Source: Candidatus Nitrosopumilus sp. (GTDB lineage Archaea; Thermoproteota; Nitrososphaeria; Nitrososphaerales; Nitrosopumilaceae). From it: a stretch of 12,559 nucleotides of DNA. Under the pieces are notes generated by a model. The model worked only from the letters and a program-made list of their open reading frames with translations. It was not told the origin of the DNA and ran no database searches. The position numbers were made by a program, and so were the translations under genes. Below, one piece after another: positions 7,152 through 12,559 of the stretch (its first letter is position 1; every line of letters begins with the position of its first letter). The stretch lies in the NCBI GenBank assembly GCA_029941825.1, contig JAPYTM010000015.1:1-12559 (forward strand), read 5' to 3'.

Positions 7152-7763
7152 TTAAATTTCTAATTTGTTTTTCAGATTAGATAATTTTTCAACAATAATA
7201 TCTTTTTTTGCTTTTTCCATTTGCAATTCTTGAATTTCTTTTATTATTTCATCAATAACGCTAAAAATTTCTACTTTTGATTTCTCTTTTGAGTCAATGT
7301 TGTTGAATCCTTTTGTTTCTGTACTATCTATTTTTTCTATGCCTTCAGATAATATTTCATACACTTTGATAATTTTTTCCTCTTTTCTTTGCGGAGACAT
7401 TAAAACAAATTGATTTTTTCGTAATTTTTCTAATTCAATAACTAATTTATCTTCAGATATTTTTAAAATTATGATTATTTGATTTAATGTACAAGATTTT
7501 ATTTGAAGGAGCCGTAAAATTTTTGCCCATGTTGGAACATTTTTACTCCAAAGAATTTCTTTAGCAATATTTGTTATAGAAAAAGAACCATCCTTATTTT
7601 GTGATATCATTTTTCTATCTTTGAGTGATGCAAGTGTGTCTAAAATTTTCCCTACACCTTGTTTCTTTAATTCTGAATTTTCTAGATTGTTTTCATTAAA
7701 TGCCCCATTTCCATTCATTGCCAAATGTAAAATTTCTAAATCTATGGTGCCTAATTTCCTCAT
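7152..7763 (-). CDS. Tandem winged-helix protein with C-terminal coiled coil, 203 aa
   Basis: Two winged-helix-like units can be traced. Residues 5-75 contain helices and a wing-like turn (LASLKDRKMISQNKDGSFSITNIAKEIL). Residues 77-140 contain TWAKILRLLQIK, a helix-turn-helix-like CTLNQIIIILKISEDKLVIELEKL and a hydrophobic wing. The last 40 residues (163-203) are a charged heptad-like helix, probably a dimerising coiled coil. This architecture suits a DNA-binding regulator, but no ligand pocket or named family is recognisable. The gene is divergent from the superoxide dismutase gene. A perfect inverted repeat (7769-7786) sits between its TATA-like box and its ATG, which suggests autorepression. 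At its 3' end it abuts the SNF2 gene in a tail-to-tail arrangement. Confidence 0.72.
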   Translation of the reverse strand: MRKLGTIDLEILHLAMNGNGAFNENNLENSELKKQGVGKILDTLASLKDRKMISQNKDGSFSITNIAKEILWSKNVPTWAKILRLLQIKSCTLNQIIIILKISEDKLVIELEKLRKNQFVLMSPQRKEEKIIKVYEILSEGIEKIDSTETKGFNNIDSKEKSKVEIFSVIDEIIKEIQELQMEKAKKDIIVEKLSNLKNKLEI

Positions 7764-7768
7764 GATAT

Positions 7769-7786
7769 AATCTAATTTTTTAGATT
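7769..7786. promoter_or_regulatory. Inverted repeat overlapping the winged-helix gene promoter (candidate operator)
   Basis: AATCTAA and TTAGATT form a perfect 7-bp inverted repeat around TTTT. The element begins 6 bp upstream of the winged-helix ATG (7763) and overlaps the TATA-like GATAAATC at 7783-7790. A dimeric winged-helix protein bound here would block its own transcription. The divergent superoxide dismutase start is about 60 bp away. Confidence 0.45.
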
Positions 7787-7813
7787 TATCATCTTTTCCC
7801 CTTTTTCTCTTGA

Positions 7814-7823
7814 ATAATATATG
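7814..7823 (+). promoter_or_regulatory. TATA box of the superoxide dismutase gene
   Basis: ATAATATATG is centred about 26 bp before the ATG at 7845, exactly where a box would sit for a leaderless archaeal mRNA. No Shine-Dalgarno sequence precedes the start, which agrees with leaderless translation. Confidence 0.45.
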
Positions 7824-7844
7824 TGGATTATTATAATTTGATTT

Positions 7845-8465
7845 ATGGTTAGATATGAACTCCCAAGATTACCTTATGGATATGATGAACTAGAACCATT
7901 CATTGATACTGAAACAATGAAAATTCATCATCAAAAACACCATCAAACGTATGTTGATGGATTAAACAAATCACTTGAACAAATTGGTGGCACATCACAT
8001 CCACAATACATTACATCTGTTTTATCTGATCTAAAACCTATTCCTGATTCTGAACAAAGTAACATCAATTTTTTTGGAGGTGGTTTTGAAAATCATAGAT
8101 TATTTTGGGAAACAATGACTCCTAATGGCGATGGTACTCCTGGTGGAATATTAGAAGATGCAATTGATGTGTATTTTGATAACTTTGAGAATTTTAAAAA
8201 AACCTTTTCAGAAATGGCTATTGGTATTCAAGGAAGTGGTTGGTGTTGGCTAGTTTTTAATTCCACATATCATAAAATTGAAATTATTACTACTCAAAAC
8301 CAAACTAGTCCTTGGACTTTACAAAAACACCCTTTATTGGGTTTGGATGTTTGGGAGCATGCATATTATTTGAAATACCAAAACAAACGATCTGATTATG
8401 TTGAATCCTGGTGGAATGTTGTTAATTGGGATTATGTGGGGAATCGATTCTCAGAACTTTCCTGA
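7845..8465 (+). CDS. sodA: Superoxide dismutase, Mn/Fe family (Mn-type residues)
   Basis: This enzyme converts superoxide to oxygen and hydrogen peroxide, in the cytoplasm since no signal peptide is present. The N-terminus (LPRLPYGYDELEPFID) and length (206 residues) are standard. All four metal ligands are in place: H28 in MKIHHQKHH, H84 in ENHRLFW, and D168 and H172 in DVWEHAYY. The gateway Tyr is Y36 and the active-site Trp is in GSGWCW. The metal-tuning residues look Mn-like: Gly80 where Fe enzymes carry Gln, and Gln153 in QNQTSPW at the C-terminal position. A cambialistic enzyme cannot be excluded. It is monocistronic, divergent from the winged-helix gene and followed by a T-tract. In an ammonia oxidiser it would guard against oxygen by-products. 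Confidence 0.95.
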   Translation: MVRYELPRLPYGYDELEPFIDTETMKIHHQKHHQTYVDGLNKSLEQIGGTSHPQYITSVLSDLKPIPDSEQSNINFFGGGFENHRLFWETMTPNGDGTPGGILEDAIDVYFDNFENFKKTFSEMAIGIQGSGWCWLVFNSTYHKIEIITTQNQTSPWTLQKHPLLGLDVWEHAYYLKYQNKRSDYVESWWNVVNWDYVGNRFSELS

Positions 8466-8480
8466 TAAATAAACTGATAA

Positions 8481-8486
8481 TTTTTT
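8481..8486 (+). terminator. T-tract terminator candidate after the superoxide dismutase gene
   Basis: TTTTTT begins 16 nt after the TGA stop of the dismutase gene. Archaeal RNA polymerase commonly terminates at such U-runs without a hairpin, and none is evident here. Confidence 0.35.
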
Positions 8487-8541
8487 CTAATACCCAAATC
8501 TTCTGTTTGATATTTACACCCCTTAATTATGTCCAATTTTT

Positions 8542-8629
8542 AATTAACTTTATTCCTACTAGTTAATTTTTTTATTTACATTTGTTAACTCCCTTTGATT
8601 TTTTTTAACAAATTTTCAGAAAATTAACT
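8542..8629. repeat. Cluster of TTAAC inverted repeats upstream of the gene at 8665
   Basis: Two perfect 8-bp inverted repeats follow one another: AATTAACT (8542-8549) with AGTTAATT (8561-8568), and TTTGTTAA (8581-8588) with TTAACAAA (8605-8612). A further AATTAACT lies at 8622-8629. The shared TTAAC core recurs on both strands within 88 bp of otherwise unremarkable A/T-rich sequence. This could be an array of binding sites for a dimeric regulator of the downstream gene. Confidence 0.4.
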
Positions 8630-8664
8630 ACTTGATTTATCTTTGATTGTTACTATGTTGTATT

Positions 8665-9039
8665 ATGAGTATTTCTGGAATGTACATGCTGAATTCTGAG
8701 AATTACAACCAAGAAAAAATCCATCAAGCATTAGACATGATGTATGTTGATAGGAAAAATCAATTCCGTGAATTATCTAAAGTATTACTTCCTGAAAATG
8801 TCTCAAATACCATGCCTACCTGGAAGGAATTTATTTTAAATTTTAGTTTGGATGTGGAAAGTGCTTTTGATACTTGGTCTGGCAAGTCACCATTATCTGT
8901 AAATTCTCCACAAAAAGCTTTGACCATCTTGAGACAACTAGGACGTGATGGTGCATCACTGAATCTACTAATGCATAGACTTAGCATGTCGTACAACCTT
9001 TCAACAGAATTTAAGGCAATCTACAAACGATTAAAGTAA
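8665..9039 (+). CDS. Hypothetical helical protein, 124 aa
   Basis: I do not recognise this protein. The most likely start is the ATG at 8665. A TTG at 8647 would add six residues (MLLCCI), and ATGs at 8680 and 8686 are also in frame. The sequence looks mainly alpha-helical: NQEKIHQALDMMYVDRKNQF, a Trp-containing middle (PTWKEFILNFSLDVESAFDTW), and SPQKALTILRQLGRDGASLN. The C-terminal ILRQLGRDGASLNLLMHRL...STEFKAIYKRL stretch resembles a small helical bundle or helix-turn-helix. There are no cysteines and no membrane segment in the chosen frame. The upstream region is crowded with TTAAC inverted repeats. It is convergent with the DUF5679-type gene, with a hairpin between. Confidence 0.65.
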   Translation: MSISGMYMLNSENYNQEKIHQALDMMYVDRKNQFRELSKVLLPENVSNTMPTWKEFILNFSLDVESAFDTWSGKSPLSVNSPQKALTILRQLGRDGASLNLLMHRLSMSYNLSTEFKAIYKRLK

Positions 9040-9077
9040 ATTTTTAAAACAATTGTAAATATAGATTAGAAAAATAC

Positions 9078-9107
9078 CCAATCACAAAACATTTGTTTTG
9101 GAATTGG
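9078..9107. other. 30-nt imperfect hairpin between convergent genes
   Basis: Thirteen-nucleotide arms pair at 11 of 13 positions. CCAAT pairs with ATTGG on the outside, CACAAAAC pairs with GTTTTG-type sequence inside after a 2x2 internal loop, and the loop is ATTT. It sits 39 nt past the stop at 9039 and 44 nt past the stop of the DUF5679-type gene on the other strand. It could act in both directions as a terminator, a 3'-end stabiliser or a small RNA fold. Confidence 0.45.
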
Positions 9108-9150
9108 CTTCGTAATGAACTGGGAAGAATTTAAAATTTTATAAAGAATT

Positions 9151-9294
9151 TTATCCTCTACCAATTCTGAAAATGGCTGTACTGCATGTTGGGCATGTAC
9201 CTTTTATTGCAGGCTTTCCATTTTTCATGGTGTATGGTCCAGCATTACCGATTTCTCGTTTGTCTCGACACTTTACACAATATCCTATTGTCAT
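9151..9294 (-). CDS. DUF5679-like zinc mini-protein, 47 aa
   Basis: A short minus-strand frame encodes 47 residues with two cysteine pairs, C6-x2-C9 and C34-x2-C37. They lie in the sequence pattern I know from DUF5679 proteins: a start like GYCVKCRDKREI, a basic KNGKPAIKGTCPTC centre, and an ending T-A-I-F-R-I-G. These are small zinc-ribbon proteins found in archaea and bacteria, sometimes attached to larger DNA-processing enzymes. Their own function is not established. The ATG lies about 22 bp from a TATA-like AATATAAC (9313-9320, minus), so it probably has its own near-leaderless promoter. It follows the FAD oxidase gene at a distance of 162 bp on the same strand. The 162 bp between them hold only this promoter and T-rich sequence. 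Confidence 0.85.
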   Translation of the reverse strand: MTIGYCVKCRDKREIGNAGPYTMKNGKPAIKGTCPTCSTAIFRIGRG

Positions 9295-9456
9295 AATTTC
9301 ATTAGACGTGATGTTATATTAGCGAGATCTTGTTGAACTTTTTACACTAATTGATAAACCTATGATCCAAATAATTGTGTTGCAAAACCACTTTTTTCGT
9401 ATCGGATATTTTTTAGTAAAGAATTTTTGTATTGATATTTTTTAATTTTAAATAAT

Positions 9457-10908
9457 TTAGAACTTTTTTAGATTTTTAATTATTGTACTTTTTTGTGTAA
9501 TTATCTTACCTGGGTTAAGTATGTTATTTGGATCAAATATTTTTTTAATTTCTTTGAAAATTTGATAATTTTTTGGCCCATACTGTAATTTGATGAATTC
9601 TGAGCGTGCAAGCCCGTCCCCATGCTCAGCTGTTATGGTTCCACCTAACCTAATTGTTTCTTTAAAGAACTGTGTTGCAATATTTTTAATCATACTACTT
9701 TTCATCCTATTTGAAATTAACCTGATGTGAATATTCCCATCCCCTGCGTGCCCATAAACAATTGATTTAGTTCTATATTTTTTATTTATTGTGTTTAATG
9801 CTGAAAATAATTTTTGAAGTTTTACTAAAGGAACTGCAGAATCTTCAATAACATGTGGAACTCTTTTTTTATTTTCAATTGATTTTAAACTGTAATGTAA
9901 TGATAAATCTCTGTATTTCCACCATTGAGAAATATCTACATTATTTTTTAATTCCTGTATGATTTTTCCATTAACTACATTTTTTAATTTTTTCTTACTG
10001 AAATTAATCTTCTCATCATACTCTACAAAAAGTAAACATTTTGTTTTTTTATTAAATTTAAATTTTATTTCCACCAGTGTTGTCTTATCTACAAATTCTA
10101 TTGCAGATGGTTTTGTTTCTTTAATTTTGATACAATTTTTTAATGCAGAATTAATTGATTTGTATTCTATTACAAAAAGAACTCTTTTTTTTGGATTATC
10201 TATTATTTTTAATTTTGTTGATAAAATTATACCTAATGTTCCTTCAGAACCTAAAATGATTTTATGAACATCATTAATTGATTTTATTTTATCAATTCTA
10301 TATCCTGAAGAATTTTTAGTTACATTTGGAAATCTATTTCTATCTATTTGTTTTGTGCATTCTAGAATCTTTTTTGCAATTTTTTTATTTTTTGGAAGTG
10401 TGATTTTTTCCCCATTACCGTCGATAAATGTTATTTCTAATACATTGTCAATAACACTTCCATACTTTAGACTTCTACTTCCACTTGAATTATTTCCTAA
10501 CATACCTCCAATTGTACAAAAAGAACCAATGGATGGATTTGGAGGAAAGAATTTTTTACTTACTTCTAGATTTTTATCTAGTTTACCTTTTGTTATGCCT
10601 GAACCAACCTTTACAAAATTTTTAGAAAGTTGAATTGAATCAAAATTTTTCATATCTATAATTATTCCATTATTTAATGCACTTCCAACAAGACTTGTTC
10701 CTGCACCTCGAACAGTAACTGATATTTTTAATTTACTTGCAATTTTTACTGTGTTTATTACATCTTTTTCATTTTTTGCAACTACAATTATTTTTGGAAT
10801 GATCTGATACGAACTTGCATCGACTGAATAGAATTCCCTGAACACTTTTTGTGATAATACTTTTCCTTGAATTGTTGATTCTAGTATTTTTAAAATAGAT
10901 TTTTTCAT
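9457..10908 (-). CDS. FAD-dependent oxidoreductase, GlcD/D-lactate dehydrogenase family
   Basis: The 483 residues contain an N-terminal PCMH-type FAD-binding domain with RGAGTSLVG (67-75), GGMLGNNSSGSRSLKYG (134-150) and GSEGTLG (220-226). A C-terminal FAD-oxidase domain follows with YGHAGDGNIH (385-394), EHGDGLAR (428-435) and DPNNILNPGK (459-468). The paired His motifs bind the substrate carboxylate and metal in this family. It would oxidise a 2-hydroxy acid such as glycolate or D-lactate and pass electrons on, but the substrate is not readable. No GlcE/GlcF iron-sulphur partner is adjacent. It starts at an ATG only 9 bp after the HD/GNAT-like gene, so co-transcription is likely. Lysine is unusually frequent (about 75 residues by my count), in keeping with the A-rich codons. 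Confidence 0.9.
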   Translation of the reverse strand: MKKSILKILESTIQGKVLSQKVFREFYSVDASSYQIIPKIIVVAKNEKDVINTVKIASKLKISVTVRGAGTSLVGSALNNGIIIDMKNFDSIQLSKNFVKVGSGITKGKLDKNLEVSKKFFPPNPSIGSFCTIGGMLGNNSSGSRSLKYGSVIDNVLEITFIDGNGEKITLPKNKKIAKKILECTKQIDRNRFPNVTKNSSGYRIDKIKSINDVHKIILGSEGTLGIILSTKLKIIDNPKKRVLFVIEYKSINSALKNCIKIKETKPSAIEFVDKTTLVEIKFKFNKKTKCLLFVEYDEKINFSKKKLKNVVNGKIIQELKNNVDISQWWKYRDLSLHYSLKSIENKKRVPHVIEDSAVPLVKLQKLFSALNTINKKYRTKSIVYGHAGDGNIHIRLISNRMKSSMIKNIATQFFKETIRLGGTITAEHGDGLARSEFIKLQYGPKNYQIFKEIKKIFDPNNILNPGKIITQKSTIIKNLKKF

Positions 10909-10917
10909 ATGGTGAAT

Positions 10918-12207
10918 CTAAATTGTGATTCTATAGTAATCCCACCTTTCAGGATCAAATAATGTCACAAATTCTGCTCGCTCTTTATCCATTCTTGATT
11001 TTATAACATCACGTAATGCAAAACTTGTTAGATACTTGTATTTCATAGAATGGGATTGCATGATGAACATATGGCGCATCTCACTGCCACCTTTTAGGCC
11101 CCAATATCCCATTTTTAATGCCAATGGCTCTAAAAATATTGTATTTCCTAAACCATAATTCTCATCTCTGATCTCTTCTCGAAGTTTGTATTTTTCTAGT
11201 GGGCCTCCTTTGGAGAATCCAACTATTTCACCATTTTTATTATTTAATCGAAGTGTGTTGATGATTATTTGAGGATCTTTTATTGAATTTTCAAAATTCT
11301 CTTTTTCAAATTGCAATGGCGTTGGTAATTGCAAAAAAATATCATATAATGTCTTAATGAATTTTGGATCTTTTCGTATTGTCATACCTTCTATTGTTGG
11401 GAGAAGCTTGAGATTTTCATAAGAGTAATCTGCTTGAATCATAATCTCTTGTTCCCTGATTTTCATAAATGACAACACTGTATCAAAAAAGTTTTTTCGC
11501 ATTTCTTTTGGAAGAGTTTTAAGAATTGCTTTTAATATTTTTGTTTCATTGTTTAGTAACTCTTCAAAATATGCAACTGCCCTTCTAATGATTAATGATG
11601 GTCTCCATGCATTTGCATGTGCATTCATTTTTGCCAACTCCATTGATTTTGTAAAATCCCCTAATGCATAACCGCTCATTCTATCTATCACTGATAGATA
11701 TTCACCCATTTTCATGATGTGTTCTTGATATTGTTGATTATTTCTGGTCAGATCTGAATTTTTAAAACATTGTTTAATTTGTTCTTCAGCATCTTTTTTA
11801 AGTTCTCCACTCCAGGGATATGTCGTTCTTAAAATTAACACATTGATAATTTCTAAATCAACACCTGCGTTCTTAATTAACTGTTGAAGTTTTCTATCCA
11901 TTGAAATAAATTTTAAAACACTCTTTTCATGTGGCTTATCTACATCTTTTTGAGGATCAAAGTCATGAAATAATGCAGAAATGTATATGTATTTTAGATC
12001 CTCATCTGTGAATTGAATTTCATTTTGTTTTGCAGCTAAAAGTGAAACATATGTTACTTCTAATTCATGATTAATGTTATGATATCCATAGTAATTTGCC
12101 CCAAGTCCTTGACTTTCAAACAAATCAATAGTGTGATCTAACATTTCTACATAATAGTCACCTTCTAGCCCTTTTTCCACCATTAGGCTAAGAATCTCAT
12201 TTCGCAT
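10918..12207 (-). CDS. HD-domain phosphohydrolase fused to a GNAT-like C-terminal domain
   Basis: Numbering here is from the TTG at 12234; subtract nine for the ATG start chosen at 12207. The N-terminal half is an HD metal-dependent phosphohydrolase. H52-N-x2-H56 in YHNINHELEV recalls the class I phosphodiesterase signature, H90-D91 occurs in LFHDFDP, and a likely D184 is in SVIDRMSGYA. HD enzymes act on nucleotides or phosphodiesters. The last ~115 residues (about 325-438) look like a GNAT fold: a strand NKNGEIVGFS, then NTIFLEPLALKMGYWG, a GGSEMRHMFIM segment at the cofactor-loop position, and a C-terminal helix LTSFALRDVIKS. The acetyltransferase call is inference, since the Q/RxxGxG/A motif is not clear. 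First gene of a two-gene unit with the FAD oxidase. A TTTAAAAATA box lies upstream. Confidence 0.75.
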   Translation of the reverse strand: MRNEILSLMVEKGLEGDYYVEMLDHTIDLFESQGLGANYYGYHNINHELEVTYVSLLAAKQNEIQFTDEDLKYIYISALFHDFDPQKDVDKPHEKSVLKFISMDRKLQQLIKNAGVDLEIINVLILRTTYPWSGELKKDAEEQIKQCFKNSDLTRNNQQYQEHIMKMGEYLSVIDRMSGYALGDFTKSMELAKMNAHANAWRPSLIIRRAVAYFEELLNNETKILKAILKTLPKEMRKNFFDTVLSFMKIREQEIMIQADYSYENLKLLPTIEGMTIRKDPKFIKTLYDIFLQLPTPLQFEKENFENSIKDPQIIINTLRLNNKNGEIVGFSKGGPLEKYKLREEIRDENYGLGNTIFLEPLALKMGYWGLKGGSEMRHMFIMQSHSMKYKYLTSFALRDVIKSRMDKERAEFVTLFDPERWDYYRITI

Positions 12208-12254
12208 TGAATGAGTATTTGAAAATTGTTGCAATACCCTTAGATCACAATTTC

Positions 12255-12264
12255 TATTTTTAAA
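12255..12264 (-). promoter_or_regulatory. TATA-like box of the HD/GNAT-like - FAD oxidase unit
   Basis: The minus strand reads TTTAAAAATA, centred about 26 bp before a TTG at 12234 and about 52 bp before the ATG at 12207. Transcription would begin near 12234. The mRNA is then either leaderless with a TTG start or has a leader of about 27 nt before the ATG. I prefer the ATG. Confidence 0.35.
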
Positions 12265-12348
12265 GATGATCTCTAATATTTCAAAAACTCATTTTTTTCT
12301 TAACTTTATTTAGAAAGATTCAATAGAATTATGATTAGGCTATTTTTG

Positions 12349-12559
12349 ATGTCAGTAAGTTCAGATTTACTTGAAACTCTTATGAATTTTAATAAAAAAG
12401 ACTCCCCCAGCTACAAACTTTACTTACAAGATAAAATCTATTCTCTAACTAACGTCTCAATTATGAATTCCCCAATCCCTGTAAATGAACCCACAACTCG
12501 TGGTGGTGTATACTTTTCAGATAAATTTGCTTACAAAATGAATGGTACAATTCATGATC
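12349..12559 (+). CDS. Hypothetical protein, N-terminal part (runs off the window)
   Basis: An open frame runs from the ATG at 12349 to the end of the window (70 codons, no stop). An in-frame ATG at 12331 would add six residues. The TATA-like CTTTATTTA at 12304-12312 predicts a start site near 12334, favouring 12349. The visible protein has a helical opening (MSVSSDLLETLMNFNKK) and then a beta-like part with Gly-Gly and aromatic residues (TTRGGVYFSDKFAYKMNG). I do not recognise it. The composition looks like a soluble protein, and no signal peptide is evident. The gene is divergent from the HD/GNAT-like gene, with about 140 bp between the two start codons. Confidence 0.6.
   Translation, partial: MSVSSDLLETLMNFNKKDSPSYKLYLQDKIYSLTNVSIMNSPIPVNEPTTRGGVYFSDKFAYKMNGTIHD

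Noticed and set aside
8760..8996. Minus-strand frame inside the gene at 8665
   Set aside because: It is nested wholly within a longer plus-strand gene, with no recognisable motif.
9362..9445. 27-codon plus-strand frame between the DUF5679-type and FAD oxidase genes
   Set aside because: It has no motif or clear promoter, and chance frames of this length are common.
9959..10633. Two plus-strand frames over the FAD oxidase gene
   Set aside because: The minus strand carries all FAD-oxidase motifs through this region. The plus frames are shadows rich in Phe and Leu.
1..12559. Possible defence island or mobile element
   Set aside because: An SNF2 ATPase, a nuclease-fold protein and small zinc proteins can occur in defence islands. 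I see no integrase, transposase, toxin-antitoxin pair, methyltransferase, terminal repeats or tRNA attachment site, and the other genes look like housekeeping.

Overview
The window is A+T-rich and densely packed, and it looks like chromosomal sequence from an ammonia-oxidising thaumarchaeon (Nitrososphaerota, Nitrosopumilus/Nitrosarchaeum-like). This assignment is an inference. It rests on the low G+C, TATA-like boxes about 22-30 bp before start codons with little or no leader and no clear Shine-Dalgarno sequences, many small zinc-binding proteins, and an archaeal-style gene set. I see no rRNA, tRNA, CRISPR array, insertion sequence, phage gene or integrase.

Layout, left to right. The 3' end of a zinc-ribbon protein (1-84) is followed by a 105-residue unknown (98-415). 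Convergent to them is a two-gene dipeptide/oligopeptide-type ABC permease operon on the minus strand (dppB-like 1785-2834, then dppC-like 421-1788, sharing an ATGA overlap). Divergent from it is a small basic unknown (2989-3288). Next come a SWIM zinc-finger protein (3465-3710), an ArsC/Spx-like thioredoxin-fold protein (3712-4104, minus), a probable PD-(D/E)XK-fold protein (4294-4953) and a 50-residue Cys/His-rich protein (4996-5148). A SMARCAL1-like SNF2 ATPase (5427-7151) ends exactly against a minus-strand tandem winged-helix protein (7152-7763). That gene is divergent from a Mn-type superoxide dismutase (7845-8465). The right part holds an unknown helical protein (8665-9039), a DUF5679-type zinc mini-protein (9151-9294, minus), a two-gene minus-strand unit of an HD-domain/GNAT-like fusion (10918-12207) and a GlcD-like FAD oxidase (9457-10908), and the start of another unknown (12349 to the window end).

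How the genes may work together. The permease pair should form a peptide or nickel-type transport channel that needs ATPases and a binding protein encoded elsewhere. The superoxide dismutase and the ArsC/Spx-like protein fit redox defence. The SNF2 ATPase, the SWIM protein and the nuclease-fold protein are compatible with DNA maintenance, but only their proximity links them. The HD/GNAT fusion and the FAD oxidase are very probably co-transcribed. Their joint function is unknown, and this is the most intriguing gene pair here.

Regulatory structure is also visible. There is a perfect inverted repeat at the start of the winged-helix gene, a cluster of TTAAC inverted repeats before 8665, a 30-nt imperfect hairpin between convergent genes at 9078-9107, and three convergent gene pairs whose stop codons lie 0, 1 and 5 bp apart. 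I found no stretch above 300 bases without a gene once the two short genes at 4996-5148 and 9151-9294 are included.
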